Assembly (NCBI GenBank): GCA_910575055.1
Contig: CAJTDC010000013.1
Location: forward strand, 20,284 to 84,283
Length of the DNA: 64,000 nucleotides
Direction of reading: 5' to 3'
Source of the DNA: Clostridia bacterium
GTDB lineage: Bacteria > Bacillota > Clostridia > Lachnospirales > Anaerotignaceae
Made by a program: the position numbers and the translations under genes. Below are positions 22,478 to 32,044 of this stretch, piece by piece. Within the stretch, counting starts at the first letter, position 1. Every line of letters starts with the position of its first letter. The notes under the pieces are model-generated. The model did no database searches, was not told the origin of the DNA, and saw nothing but the letters and a program-made list of their open reading frames with translations.

Positions 22478-24595
22478 ATGTCAGTAAAAAAAGAAGTGAA
22501 AAAATCAAAAAAGACAAAAGAAGACAAAAAACATCTGGTCATTGTAGAGTCACCTGCAAAAGCAAAAACAATTAAAAAATTTTTGGGAAACACTTATAAA
22601 ATAGAGGCATCTATGGGTCACGTAAGAGATTTGCCTAAAAGTCAGCTTGGCATTGACATAGAAAATGATTATGAGCCCAAATATATTACAATAAGAGGAA
22701 AAGGAGAATTACTCAGTCAGTTAAGAAAAGAGGCAAAATCAGCAGATAAAGTTTATTTAGCAACAGACCCTGATAGAGAAGGAGAAGCAATTAGCTGGCA
22801 TTTACTTCACGCTTTAAATTTAAAAGAAAAACCGATTAGTCGTATTACATTTAATGAAATTACAAAAAATGCAGTAAAAAAATCCATTTCAGAAGCAAGA
22901 GAAATTGATATGGATTTGGTAAATGCACAACAAGCAAGAAGAATACTTGATAGAGTAGTAGGATATAGTATAAGCGATTTACTTTGGCAAAAGGTAAAAG
23001 GAAGATTGAGTGCTGGTCGTGTGCAGTCTGTTGCATTAAGAATGATTTGTGACAGAGAAGAAGAAATAAATAGTTTTATACCAGAAGAATATTGGACAAT
23101 TACAGCACATTTAATAGATGAATATAATAATGATATAAAAGCAAAATTTTATGGTACAGAAAAAGAAAAAATAGAATTGCATAATGAAGCAGAAACGAAT
23201 ACAATTATAGAACAAGTCAAACAGAAAGAATTTGTTGTAACAGATGTCAAAAAGGGAACAAGAATAAAAAAACCAGTTGCACCTTTTACAACAAGTACAT
23301 TACAACAAGAAGCAAGTAAACATTTGAATATGACAACACAAAAGACTATGATTATAGCACAGCAGTTATATGAAGGTGTTGATATAAAAGGAGAAGGAAC
23401 AATTGGTATTGTTTCTTATATTAGAACAGACTCTTTTCGTATTTCTGATGAAGCCTATGAACAAGCAGTACAGTTTATTGATGAAACATATGGTAAAGAG
23501 TATGTAAATCCTGAAAGGGCAGTATATAAATCAAAAGGAAAAACACAAGATGCTCACGAAGCAATACGACCAACAAGTGCTTCTCGTACACCAGAAAGTA
23601 TAAAAGACTCTTTGTCAAAAGACCAGTATAAGCTGTATAAATTGATTTGGGAAAGGTTTATAGCGAGTCAAATGAGCCCTGCTGTATATGATACATTGTC
23701 TGTGAAAATAAAATGTGATAAATATCAGTTTAGAACAGGTGGCTCTGTATTAAAATTTGAGGGATTTTTAAAAGTTTATAATTATAGTAAAGAAGAAACA
23801 GAAAAAATTGTAAATTTAGAAAAGGAACAAATATTGCAACAAAAAGAAATTGAAGATATACAACATTTTACACAGCCTCCTCCAAGATTTACAGATGCTT
23901 CTCTTGTAAAAACATTAGAAGAGATAGGAGTGGGACGTCCTAGTACCTATGCTCCTACACTAACAACAATACAAGCAAGAAATTATGTGACAAAAGAAAA
24001 TAAAAATCTTTTTCCAACAGAATTGGGCGAAATTGTAAATGATATTATGAAAAATTATTTTTCAGATATTGTTGACATTCATTTTACTGCAACAATGGAG
24101 GACAAATTAGATAAAGTAGAAGAAGGAAAAGGAGAATGGAAACAAATTATAAGAGAATTTTATCCACCTTTTCATAAAGAATTGCTTGATGCAGCAGAAA
24201 AACTGGAAAAAGTAGATATTAAAGATGAAGTAACAGATATTATATGTGAAAAATGCGGCAGAAATATGGTAATAAAATATGGTCGTTATGGAAAATTTAT
24301 TGCTTGTCCTGGCTTTCCAGAATGTCATAATGCAAAAGCATTTTATGAGGAGGCAGGGGTAGCTTGTCCCGAATGTGGTGGAAAAATACTTATCAAAAAG
24401 ACAAAAAAAGGAAGAAAATATTTTGGCTGTGAAAACAATCCAGAATGTAATTTTATGTCTTGGAATAAACCAACAGGAGAAAAATGTCCTCGCTGTGGTA
24501 GTTATATGGAAGAAAAAGGAAAGAAAAATACTAAAATTGTTTGCTCTAATATACAATGTGGCTATATACAAGAACAAAAGAAAGAAGAAGAATAA
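22478..24595 (+). CDS. topA: DNA topoisomerase I
   Basis: 705 residues, type IA topoisomerase relaxing negative supercoils. TOPRIM domain at the start (HLVIVESPAKAKTIKKFLG to ATDPDREGEAISWHL), active-site tyrosine in IVSYIRTDSFRIS (about residue 315), GVGRPSTYAPTLTTI near 487. Three C-terminal zinc modules with CxxC...C-x4/5-C patterns follow (from CEKCGRN, CPECGGK and CPRCGSY), typical of clostridial TopA. The N-terminus carries an extra Lys-rich stretch of ~20 residues. ATG 22478 is preferred over GTG 22469 because GAGAGGTG then lies at a workable spacing. Probably co-transcribed with dprA. Confidence 0.95.
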   Translation: MSVKKEVKKSKKTKEDKKHLVIVESPAKAKTIKKFLGNTYKIEASMGHVRDLPKSQLGIDIENDYEPKYITIRGKGELLSQLRKEAKSADKVYLATDPDREGEAISWHLLHALNLKEKPISRITFNEITKNAVKKSISEAREIDMDLVNAQQARRILDRVVGYSISDLLWQKVKGRLSAGRVQSVALRMICDREEEINSFIPEEYWTITAHLIDEYNNDIKAKFYGTEKEKIELHNEAETNTIIEQVKQKEFVVTDVKKGTRIKKPVAPFTTSTLQQEASKHLNMTTQKTMIIAQQLYEGVDIKGEGTIGIVSYIRTDSFRISDEAYEQAVQFIDETYGKEYVNPERAVYKSKGKTQDAHEAIRPTSASRTPESIKDSLSKDQYKLYKLIWERFIASQMSPAVYDTLSVKIKCDKYQFRTGGSVLKFEGFLKVYNYSKEETEKIVNLEKEQILQQKEIEDIQHFTQPPPRFTDASLVKTLEEIGVGRPSTYAPTLTTIQARNYVTKENKNLFPTELGEIVNDIMKNYFSDIVDIHFTATMEDKLDKVEEGKGEWKQIIREFYPPFHKELLDAAEKLEKVDIKDEVTDIICEKCGRNMVIKYGRYGKFIACPGFPECHNAKAFYEEAGVACPECGGKILIKKTKKGRKYFGCENNPECNFMSWNKPTGEKCPRCGSYMEEKGKKNTKIVCSNIQCGYIQEQKKEEE

Positions 24596-24619
24596 AAATA
24601 AATAAATTTTGAAAAATCA

Positions 24620-24656
24620 AAGAAGTCATATTATATTTATTATAGTATGGCTTCTT
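24620..24656 (+). terminator. Terminator after topA
   Basis: AAGAAGTCATA / TATGGCTTCTT stem (one G-T pair) with AT-rich loop; followed by TATTT, weak T-run. Confidence 0.7.
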
Positions 24657-24701
24657 TATTTAATGAAGAATAAAAAATTTACAAATTTTGTTTTAAAGTA
24701 G

Positions 24702-24730
24702 TTGTAATATTTTTTAAGCTATGATATAAT
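24702..24730 (+). promoter_or_regulatory. SigA promoter of the rpsB operon
   Basis: TTGTAA, 17 bp, TATAAT. Predicted start near 24737, giving a leader of about 100 nt. Confidence 0.75.
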
Positions 24731-24750
24731 GCACAAGGTAAAAAATATAA

Positions 24751-24814
24751 CTCACCTATTTTCATACGCTGAACTGGTGCTTTTTAAAGTCGTTCAGAAA
24801 AATGGAAAATGGGG
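24751..24814 (+). ncRNA. Structured leader of rpsB mRNA (candidate S2 autoregulation site)
   Basis: Two nested helices: outer ATTTTCAT (24758-24765) with ATGGAAAAT (24802-24810) plus CC/GG pairs, inner CTGAAC (24769-24774) with GTTCAG (24792-24797). The region ends about 16 bp before the Shine-Dalgarno. Ribosomal-protein leaders of this kind often bind their own product; that is inference here. Confidence 0.45.
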
Positions 24815-24839
24815 CGGACTAACCAAGGAGGTAAATAAA

Positions 24840-25574
24840 ATGAGCGTAATTTCTATGAAACAATTATTAGAGGCTGGTGTACACTTTGGTCATCAGACCA
24901 GAAGATGGAACCCTAAAATGGCAGAATATATTTTTGCTGAAAGAAATGGTATTTATATCATAGACTTGCAAAAAACAGTAAAAAAAGTAGATGAAGCATA
25001 CACAGCAGTAAGCGATATTATAAAAGAAGGCGGAGAAATTCTTTTTGTTGGTACAAAAAAACAAGCACAAGACTCTATTAAAGAAGAAGCTGAAAGATGT
25101 GGTATGTACTATGTAAATCAAAGATGGTTAGGTGGTATGCTTACAAACTTCAGCACAATTAAAACAAGAATTGCTAGATTAAAAGAATTGGAAGAAATGC
25201 AAGAAGATGGTACATTTGATGTATTAACAAAAAAAGAAGTTGCTGCATTACTTCATGAAAAAGAAAAATTAGAGAATAACTTGGGTGGTATTAAAGAAAT
25301 GACAAGAGTACCAGATGTTATGTTTATTGTTGACCCAAGAAAAGAAAGAATTGCTATTCAAGAAGCACATACATTAGGTATTCCTATTGTGGCTATTGTT
25401 GATACAAACTGTGACCCTGAAGAAGTTGATTTTGTTATTCCAGGAAATGATGATGCAATTAGAGCAGTAAAACTAATTGCTTCCAAAATAGCAGATGCTG
25501 TTATTGAGTCTAAACAAGGTGAAGAAATGGCTGGTATGGAACCAGAAGAAGCAGAAATAGAAGAAGAAGCATAA
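24840..25574 (+). CDS. rpsB: 30S ribosomal protein S2
   Basis: 244 residues. [46 protein letters not shown] is the unmistakable S2 start; [17 protein letters not shown] and [57 protein letters not shown] follow. The acidic C-terminal tail is normal for the family. ATG 24840 with AAGGAGGT upstream; the frame runs further back but that part is the leader. First gene of the rpsB-tsf-pyrH-frr cluster. Confidence 0.98.
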   Translation: MSVISMKQLLEAGVHFGHQTRRWNPKMAEYIFAERNGIYIIDLQKTVKKVDEAYTAVSDIIKEGGEILFVGTKKQAQDSIKEEAERCGMYYVNQRWLGGMLTNFSTIKTRIARLKELEEMQEDGTFDVLTKKEVAALLHEKEKLENNLGGIKEMTRVPDVMFIVDPRKERIAIQEAHTLGIPIVAIVDTNCDPEEVDFVIPGNDDAIRAVKLIASKIADAVIESKQGEEMAGMEPEEAEIEEEA

Positions 25575-25594
25575 TATAAGGCAGTATGCCCAAG

Positions 25595-25626
25595 CCTCAG
25601 CCTGCTCATTGGGCTGAGGTTTTTTT
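25595..25626 (+). terminator. Terminator/attenuator between rpsB and tsf
   Basis: CCTCAGCC / GGCTGAGG stem, 9-nt loop, then seven T. Partial termination is likely, since tsf has no clear promoter of its own in the remaining 48 bp. Confidence 0.85.
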
Positions 25627-25673
25627 GAGAAAATAAGTATCCACATACAATAAAATATGGAGGTTTTGAAATT

Positions 25674-26606
25674 ATGGCAGTAGATATGAAAAAAGTAAAA
25701 GAACTGAGAGAAATGACAGGTGCAGGTATGATGGACTGCAAAAAAGCATTAGAAGAAACAAATAATGATATGGATAAAGCAGTAGAAGTATTAAGAGAAA
25801 AAGGTCTTGCAGCATCTGCAAAAAAAGCAGGAAGAATTGCAGCAGAAGGTATTGTTGCAATACACTTGTCTGATGATAATAAAGTTGGTGCGATTGTAGA
25901 AGTAAACTCTGAAACAGACTTTGTTGCAAAAAATCAAAAATTCCGTGATTATGTTGATGCTGTTGCAAAACAAGTTACAAAATCAAATGCAGCAGATATG
26001 GATGCTTTTTTTGCTGAAACATGGCAAGATGACCCACAATTTACAGTAAAAGAAGAATTGAGTCAACAAGTTGCTGTAATTGGCGAAAATTTGAATATCA
26101 GACGTTTTGAAAGATATACAAGAGAGAATGCAGGCAAATTAGTTTCTTATATTCACGGCGGCGGAAGAATTGGCGTTATGATTGAGTTGGCTTGTGAAAA
26201 AGAAGTAGATGCTTTGGAAGAATTAGGTAAAAACATTGCTATGCAAATTGCAGCATTAAACCCACAATTCATTGCAACAAAAGATGTTCCACAAGAATTT
26301 ATTGATAAAGAAACAGAAATTTTAACAGTACAAGCAAAAGAAGACCCTAAAAACGCATCTAAACCTGATAATATTATTGCAAAAATGATTGAAGGTAGAT
26401 TGAAAAAAGAATTAAAAGAAATCTGTTTAGTAGAACAGGCTTATGTAAAAGATGGTGATATGACAGTACAACAATATATTAATAGTGTTGCAAAAGAAGT
26501 TGGTGCTGACATTACAATTACACGTTATGTTCGTTTCGAAACAGGCGAAGGTCTTGCAAAAAAAGAAGAAGATTTTGCTGCTGAAGTAGCAAAACAAATA
26601 CAATAA
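25674..26606 (+). CDS. tsf: Elongation factor Ts
   Basis: 310 residues, guanine-nucleotide exchange factor for EF-Tu. N-terminal UBA-like domain (VKELREMTGAGMMDCKKALEETNNDMDKAVEVLREKG), the EF-Tu-contacting ETDFVAKN (about residues 82-89), the VSYIHGGGRIGVMIEL core motif and the C-terminal module follow in normal order. ATG 25674 preceded by TATGGAGG. Lies downstream of rpsB behind an intergenic terminator. Confidence 0.97.
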   Translation: MAVDMKKVKELREMTGAGMMDCKKALEETNNDMDKAVEVLREKGLAASAKKAGRIAAEGIVAIHLSDDNKVGAIVEVNSETDFVAKNQKFRDYVDAVAKQVTKSNAADMDAFFAETWQDDPQFTVKEELSQQVAVIGENLNIRRFERYTRENAGKLVSYIHGGGRIGVMIELACEKEVDALEELGKNIAMQIAALNPQFIATKDVPQEFIDKETEILTVQAKEDPKNASKPDNIIAKMIEGRLKKELKEICLVEQAYVKDGDMTVQQYINSVAKEVGADITITRYVRFETGEGLAKKEEDFAAEVAKQIQ

Positions 26607-26634
26607 TATTTATTTTATTGTAAAGAAACAAAAG

Positions 26635-26668
26635 AAAAGGAAACATTGCCTGTGCGTGTTTCCTTTTT
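26635..26668 (+). terminator. Terminator after tsf
   Basis: AAAAGGAAACA / TGTTTCCTTTT stem with GC-containing loop, continued by T-run. Confidence 0.85.
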
Positions 26669-26762
26669 TTGGGATATTTTATAAGAATTTTGACAGATTA
26701 TGAAAAAAATATAGCATTTTAAATAGTTGTGTGGTACATTAGTAAAGAAGGGAGCTGTTGCA

Positions 26763-27467
26763 ATGTATAAAAGAATTGTATTAAAAATCAGTGGAGAAGC
26801 TTTATCAGGAGAACAACAAGGAGTAACATTTTTTCAGCCTGTTGTAGACGAGCTTGTAAGACAAATAAAAGTGATTTTACAAAAAGGCACACAAGTTAGC
26901 CTAGTGATTGGCGGGGGTAATTTTTGGCGTGGAAGAAGTGCAGACTCTCAAATGGACAGAACAAAAGCAGACCAAATTGGTATGTTGGCAACGGTGATGA
27001 ATGCGATTTATGTAGCAGATGCACTGAGGCAAGTAGGTGTTAATGCAGTAGTACAAACACCTTTTGCAGTTGGTACAATGACAGAACTTTTTTCAAAAGA
27101 AAGTGCTTTAGCACATTTACAAAAAGGACAAGTAGTCATATTTGCTGGCGGTTTAGGACACCCATTCTTTTCTACAGATACAATTACAGCTTTGAGAGGC
27201 GCAGAATTAGATGCAGACGGCTTGTTTTTTGCAAAAAATGTTGATGGTGTGTATGATAGTGACCCTGCCGTTAATAAAAATGCAAAAAAAATTGACTGTA
27301 TCAAATCAGAAGATATTGTAAAAAATAATTTAAAAGTCATTGATATGGCAGCAGCAAATCTTTGTTTTGAAAGAAAAATTGCAGTTGTAATATTTGGTCT
27401 GAATGAAACAGATAGTATTATTAGAGCAGTTAGCGGTGAAAAAATTGGTACAATTGTAACAGTATGA
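26763..27467 (+). CDS. pyrH: UMP kinase
   Basis: 234 residues, phosphorylates UMP to UDP with ATP in pyrimidine nucleotide synthesis. Amino-acid-kinase fold with KRIVLKISGEALSGE, the glycine loop VSLVIGGGNFWRGR, QMDRTKADQIGMLATVMNAIYVADAL, and FAGGLGHPFFSTDTITALRGAELDADGLFFAKNVDGVYDSDP. ATG 26763 follows AAGGGAGC at good spacing; a longer frame starting at 26727 lacks a ribosome site. 27 bp separate it from frr. Confidence 0.97.
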   Translation: MYKRIVLKISGEALSGEQQGVTFFQPVVDELVRQIKVILQKGTQVSLVIGGGNFWRGRSADSQMDRTKADQIGMLATVMNAIYVADALRQVGVNAVVQTPFAVGTMTELFSKESALAHLQKGQVVIFAGGLGHPFFSTDTITALRGAELDADGLFFAKNVDGVYDSDPAVNKNAKKIDCIKSEDIVKNNLKVIDMAAANLCFERKIAVVIFGLNETDSIIRAVSGEKIGTIVTV

Positions 27468-27494
27468 GCAATGTGAAAAGTAGGAGGAATAATT

Positions 27495-28049
27495 ATGGCA
27501 ATAGACACAACTGTTTATGAAGACAAAATGAAAAAAACATTAGCATCACTTGAGGGAGAATATATTACTATTAGAGCAGGACGTGCAAATCCTCACGTTT
27601 TAGACAAAATTACAGTAGACTATTATGGAGCACAAACACCTATTAATCAAGTAGGAAATATTACAATACCAGAAGCAAGATTAATTCAAATTCAACCTTG
27701 GGATGCTTCTATGCTCAAAGCAATTTCAAAAGCAATTTCTGCTTCTGATTTAGGCATCAATCCTAATAATGATGGTAAAGTCATTCGTTTAGTATTTCCA
27801 GAGTTGACAGAAGAACGCAGAAAAGAATTGACAAAAGATGTAAAGAAAAAAGCAGAAAGTGCAAAAGTAGCATTACGTAATATCCGTAGAGATGCGATTG
27901 ATACTTTTAAAAAAATGGAAAAGAAAAAAGAAATTCCAGAAGATGAATTAAAAGATTTAGAAGAAAAAATACAAAGAATGACAGATAAATATGTAGGAGA
28001 AATTGATACAAAATGCGAAACAAAATGTAAAGATATATTGTCTGTATAA
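27495..28049 (+). CDS. frr: Ribosome recycling factor
   Basis: 184 residues, the usual length. Splits post-termination ribosomes together with [56 protein letters not shown] and [30 protein letters not shown] are conserved throughout bacteria. Ribosome site TAGGAGGAA. Downstream of pyrH, as almost everywhere. Confidence 0.98.
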   Translation: MAIDTTVYEDKMKKTLASLEGEYITIRAGRANPHVLDKITVDYYGAQTPINQVGNITIPEARLIQIQPWDASMLKAISKAISASDLGINPNNDGKVIRLVFPELTEERRKELTKDVKKKAESAKVALRNIRRDAIDTFKKMEKKKEIPEDELKDLEEKIQRMTDKYVGEIDTKCETKCKDILSV

Positions 28050-28064
28050 AATAATAATGATATA

Positions 28065-28094
28065 AAGGACAGGAAGCAATGCTTTTCTGTCCTT
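28065..28094 (+). terminator. Hairpin after frr
   Basis: AAGGACAG / CTGTCCTT stem with inner GAAGCA/TGCTTTT-like pairing. No long T-run follows, so it may be a processing or attenuating hairpin within the operon. Confidence 0.55.
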
Positions 28095-28132
28095 GCTGTA
28101 TTATTTTCTAAAAGATTTTAAGGAGAAAAGTT

Positions 28133-28882
28133 ATGTTTCCTTTTATAAATAATAATAAAGAAGAATTAAAATTAGATGAAAAAAATATGCCAAAACATAT
28201 TGCTATTATTATGGACGGTAATGGTAGATGGGCAGCAAAAAGAGCATTACCTAGAAAAGCAGGGCATAAAGCAGGAGCAAAAACACTTGAAAATATTTCA
28301 CAAGCTGCAATAAATTTAGGGATAGAACATTTAACAGTATATGCTTTTTCTACTGAAAATTGGAAAAGGTCTGAAGAAGAAATCAAGGGAATTATGGATT
28401 TGCTTAGAGAGTATTTAAAAAATTATATTGATAGAGCAAAAAAAGATAATGTTCGTGTTCATATTATAGGGGATATTACTCGTTTAGATAATGACATACA
28501 ACAACAGATTATACAATTAGAGCAATTAACAAAAGAAAAAAAAGGAATGAGTCTTCATATTGCATTAAATTATGGTGGTAGAGATGAATTGTTGAGAGCA
28601 ATTAGAAAAGTAAGTAAAGATGTTGCAGAAGGAAAATACAAAGCAGAAGAAATTGGAGAGAAAGAACTAGAGCAGTATCTTGATACAAAAGAAATACCAG
28701 ACCCAGAGCTTCTTATTAGAACAAGTGGAGAAGAACGTATTAGCAATTTTTTGCTTTGGCAAATTGCTTATTCAGAGTTAAGTTTTTCAGATAAACTGTG
28801 GCCTGATTTTACGGAATATGATTTAAAACAATCTATTTACCAATACCAAAATAGAGAAAGACGTTTTGGAGGCAGAAAATAG
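28133..28882 (+). CDS. uppS: Undecaprenyl diphosphate synthase (isoprenyl transferase)
   Basis: 249 residues. Condenses isopentenyl diphosphate units onto farnesyl diphosphate to make the lipid carrier for wall synthesis. PKHIAIIMDGNGRWAAKRALPRKAGHKAG (catalytic Asp in MDGNGRWA), LTVYAFSTENWKRS, LHIALNYGGRDEL and the C-terminal LLIRTSGEERISNFLLWQIAYSEL, WPDF, RERRFGGR are all present. Ribosome site AAGGAGAAAA. Confidence 0.97.
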   Translation: MFPFINNNKEELKLDEKNMPKHIAIIMDGNGRWAAKRALPRKAGHKAGAKTLENISQAAINLGIEHLTVYAFSTENWKRSEEEIKGIMDLLREYLKNYIDRAKKDNVRVHIIGDITRLDNDIQQQIIQLEQLTKEKKGMSLHIALNYGGRDELLRAIRKVSKDVAEGKYKAEEIGEKELEQYLDTKEIPDPELLIRTSGEERISNFLLWQIAYSELSFSDKLWPDFTEYDLKQSIYQYQNRERRFGGRK

Positions 28883-28900
28883 CAGGAGGAGGGAAACAAT

Positions 28901-29719
28901 ATGGCAATTAGAATTCTTTCAAGTGTTGTTGGTTTGCCCGTACTGATTTTTTTTGTAATATATGGTGGAATACCCTTGCAGGCTGTGATATTATTAGCAG
29001 GCTTAATTGGTATGCACGAATTTTATAATGCCTTTTCTTTAAAAAATAAAGGAGTGCAATATATTGGCTATTTTTTTGCTGTAATTTATATGATTTTTAT
29101 TGATAAAATTATTAATATGCAGAATATGTTTAATATATTTGTTTCTTTGTTTTTATTGGTATTACTGATTTACATTGTTCTTTTTCACGAAAAAACAAAT
29201 GCAGAAGAAGGAATGTTGAGTTTTTTTGGTTTTTTTTATGTTATGTTTCTTTTATCTCATATATTTTTAATTCGTTCTTATACTTATGGAAATATATTTA
29301 TATGGCTTGCGTTCATTTCCGCATGGGGGTGTGATACAGGTGCATATTTTACAGGTGTTACTGTTGGCAAGCATAAATTAATCCCTACATTAAGTCCTAA
29401 AAAAACAGTAGAAGGGTCAGTTGGAGGTGTTGTAACAGCAACAATGTTAGCGCTTTTGTACGGCTGGTTTATAGAAAAAAAATTCCCTTTAGAAGAAGTT
29501 AATGTATTTCTTCTTTGTGGTTTAACGGGTATTTTTGGTTCTATGTTGTCACAAATTGGGGATTTGGCAGCATCTGCTATGAAAAGATATACAGGTATAA
29601 AAGATTTTGGAAAATTGATACCTGGACACGGTGGAATATTAGACAGATTTGACAGTGTACTTTTGACAGCACCTGTTGTATACTATATTATGATGTTTTT
29701 AATACGTGTAGAATTATAA
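28901..29719 (+). CDS. cdsA: Phosphatidate cytidylyltransferase
   Basis: 272 residues with about eight membrane helices. Makes CDP-diacylglycerol from phosphatidate and CTP. The signature is complete near the C-terminus: SAMKRYTGIKDFGKLIPGHGGILDRFDS, with SPKKTVEGSVGG before it. Ribosome site AGGAGGGAAAC, 18 bp after uppS. Part of the uppS-cdsA-dxr-rseP run. Confidence 0.96.
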   Translation: MAIRILSSVVGLPVLIFFVIYGGIPLQAVILLAGLIGMHEFYNAFSLKNKGVQYIGYFFAVIYMIFIDKIINMQNMFNIFVSLFLLVLLIYIVLFHEKTNAEEGMLSFFGFFYVMFLLSHIFLIRSYTYGNIFIWLAFISAWGCDTGAYFTGVTVGKHKLIPTLSPKKTVEGSVGGVVTATMLALLYGWFIEKKFPLEEVNVFLLCGLTGIFGSMLSQIGDLAASAMKRYTGIKDFGKLIPGHGGILDRFDSVLLTAPVVYYIMMFLIRVEL

Positions 29720-29736
29720 AGCTTGGAGATGATATT

Positions 29737-30882
29737 TTGAGGACCATAAGCATATTAGGGTCTACTGGTTCTATAGGAACACAGACACTAGAAGTTGTGA
29801 AACACTTGGGGAATATAAAAGTTGCTGGCTTAACTGGCAATCAAAATGTAAAATTGATGGAACAACAATATTATACATATCGTCCTTCTAAAATTGCTAT
29901 GATGGATATAGGCAGAGCATTGCAATTAAGAGAAAGATTAGCAGGAGAGCCTGTTACAGTGCTCTGGGGAATGGAAGGGCTTATGGAAATTGCTTCTATG
30001 AAAGAGATAGATATGGTTGTAACATCTGTAGTAGGCAATGTAGGTATTCAACCAACATTTGAGGCAATACGACATAGTAAAGATATTGCTTTAGCCAATA
30101 AAGAAACACTTGTTTCAGCAGGACAGCTTGTTATGGATGAAATTAAAAATAAAAATGTAACACTGTATCCTGTAGATAGTGAACATTCTGCAATTTTTCA
30201 GTGTTTGCAGGGAAATAAACCAAATGCTGTGAGAAGAATATTGTTGACTGCTTCTGGAGGACCTTTTAGGGGAAAAACAAGAGAAGAATTAAAAAATGTA
30301 ACAGTAGAAGATGCTTTAAAGCACCCAAATTGGAATATGGGCAAAAAAATCACAATAGACTCTGCTACATTAATGAACAAAGGTCTTGAAATGATGGAAG
30401 CAAAATGGCTTTTTGGTGTAGAAACAAATCAAATTGAAGTTTTAATACATCCTCAAAGTGTTATTCATTCTGCTGTAGAATATGAAGATAGTGCAATTAT
30501 TGCACAAATGGGCGAACCAGATATGAAAGTACCTATACAATATGCTTTAACTTATCCAGAAAGGACAAAAAATAACTATCCTAAAATAGATTTTACAAAA
30601 AGAAATTGTTTGACATTTGAAAAACCAGATTTTGAAACATTTCAATGTTTATCATTAGCATATAAAGCACTGGAAATAGGGGGAACTATGCCAGCTGTTT
30701 TAAATAGTGCAAATGAGGTAGCAGTACAAAAATTTATAGAGAAAAAAATAGGTTTTTTAGATATTCCTTTGCTAATAGAACAGACAATGAACGCATATAC
30801 TGTAAAAGAAAACTATACATTAGGAGATTTACTTGCTGCAGACAGATGGGCAAGAAATTTTACAGAAGAAAACAGTATATAG
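29737..30882 (+). CDS. dxr: 1-deoxy-D-xylulose 5-phosphate reductoisomerase
   Basis: 381 residues. Second step of the MEP isoprenoid pathway, NADPH-dependent. ISILGSTGSIGTQTLEVVKHLG (NADPH loop), ALANKETLVSAGQLV, VDSEHSAIFQCLQG and ILLTASGGPFRG with KHPNWNMGKKITIDSATLMNKGLEMMEAKWLF are diagnostic. The start codon is TTG (29737); GGAG lies 9 bp before it, and no ATG is available nearby in frame. 17 bp after cdsA. Confidence 0.96.
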   Translation: MRTISILGSTGSIGTQTLEVVKHLGNIKVAGLTGNQNVKLMEQQYYTYRPSKIAMMDIGRALQLRERLAGEPVTVLWGMEGLMEIASMKEIDMVVTSVVGNVGIQPTFEAIRHSKDIALANKETLVSAGQLVMDEIKNKNVTLYPVDSEHSAIFQCLQGNKPNAVRRILLTASGGPFRGKTREELKNVTVEDALKHPNWNMGKKITIDSATLMNKGLEMMEAKWLFGVETNQIEVLIHPQSVIHSAVEYEDSAIIAQMGEPDMKVPIQYALTYPERTKNNYPKIDFTKRNCLTFEKPDFETFQCLSLAYKALEIGGTMPAVLNSANEVAVQKFIEKKIGFLDIPLLIEQTMNAYTVKENYTLGDLLAADRWARNFTEENSI

Positions 30883-30902
30883 GAAGGTAGGCGGCAAAAA
30901 AT

Positions 30903-31973
30903 ATGATGTCTATTATTATATCTATTATTGTGTTAAGTGTTATTGTAATAATACATGAATTTGGACACTTTATTGTAGCAAAAAAAAGCGGCATATTAGT
31001 GGAAGAGTTTGCTGTGGGTATGGGACCAACGATTGCATCAAAACAAATAGGTGAAACTTTATATTCTTTAAGAGCGTTGCCAATAGGTGGCTTCTGTCGT
31101 ATGATGGGAGACGATACAACAGGAGAAATTGCAGAAAGAAGTTTTTCTGAAAAAAGTGTTTGGGCAAGAATGGCTGTTGTATTTGCAGGTCCTTTTATGA
31201 ATTTTGTATTAGCGATGCTGTTAGTGATTTGTATTGTTTCTACTACTGCTGTTATAACACCTGAAATAACATCACTTTCAGAAGGATATCCAGCACAGCA
31301 AGCAGGTTTACAAATAGGAGATATTATTACAAAAATCAATCATAAAAATATTTATATTTATGATGATTTGCAAATGATTATGGCAGAAAATAGAGGAGAA
31401 GCGATAGAATTAGAAGTACGTCGTGATGGCGAAAAAATTACAACAACAATATTGCCAAAAGCAGACGAAACAGGAAGGTATTTAATTGGCTTTTCTCCTC
31501 TCATTAAGCAAGGAATTTTTTCAAAACAACAAACAAATTATGAAAAAGCGGGTATATGGGATACAATTCACTATAGTTTTGATACTATGGTGTTTTATAT
31601 AAGATATACTGCTATGGGATTGGCAAAAGTATTTACATTTCACGCTTCTAGAGAAGAAATTTCAGGCCCTATAGGTATTTTTCAAATAGTAGGAGATAGC
31701 TATAAAGCAGGTATAAAATATAGCATAGGTGCAGCAATACAAAATATATTGTATATTGGTGCAGTATTAAGTGCAAATTTAGGTGTGTTAAATTTGTTTC
31801 CAATACCAGCTATGGACGGAGGACGTTTATTATTTTTGATATTAGAAGCAATACGCAGAAAACCTGTTAATCCTGAAGTGGAGGGTAAAGTACATTTTGC
31901 AGGATTTGTTTGTCTTATGCTTTTTATGATGTTTATTATGTATAATGATGTTACAAAAATTTTTGTTGGATAA
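30903..31973 (+). CDS. rseP: Site-2 metalloprotease RseP
   Basis: 356 residues, intramembrane zinc protease. VIIHEFGHFIVAKKSGI gives the HExxH catalytic motif in the first helix (about residues 19-23); a PDZ domain (about 125-200, YPAQQAGLQIGDIITKINHKNI) sits in the middle; LNLFPIPAMDGGRLLFLILEAI provides the third zinc ligand Asp. Family members cut anti-sigma factors; whether this one acts on the anti-sigma factor at 5353 is unknown. Ribosome site GAAGGTAGGC. Confidence 0.95.
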   Translation: MMSIIISIIVLSVIVIIHEFGHFIVAKKSGILVEEFAVGMGPTIASKQIGETLYSLRALPIGGFCRMMGDDTTGEIAERSFSEKSVWARMAVVFAGPFMNFVLAMLLVICIVSTTAVITPEITSLSEGYPAQQAGLQIGDIITKINHKNIYIYDDLQMIMAENRGEAIELEVRRDGEKITTTILPKADETGRYLIGFSPLIKQGIFSKQQTNYEKAGIWDTIHYSFDTMVFYIRYTAMGLAKVFTFHASREEISGPIGIFQIVGDSYKAGIKYSIGAAIQNILYIGAVLSANLGVLNLFPIPAMDGGRLLFLILEAIRRKPVNPEVEGKVHFAGFVCLMLFMMFIMYNDVTKIFVG

Positions 31974-31986
31974 TATGAAAAAAATG

Positions 31987-32021
31987 CTTGCCCATATTGT
32001 AAATGGCTGCAAGTGTTTTTT
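31987..32021 (+). terminator. Terminator between rseP and ispG
   Basis: CTTGC/GCAAG outer and CCAT/ATGG inner helices around ATTGTAA, then seven T. Confidence 0.65.
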
Positions 32022-32044
32022 TGTTTAAAGAGAGGTGTGCTACA

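Noticed and set aside
24596..24839. Expected codY or other genes between topA and rpsB
   Set aside because: Only a terminator, promoter and leader are present; absence of codY here is not meaningful without the rest of the genome.
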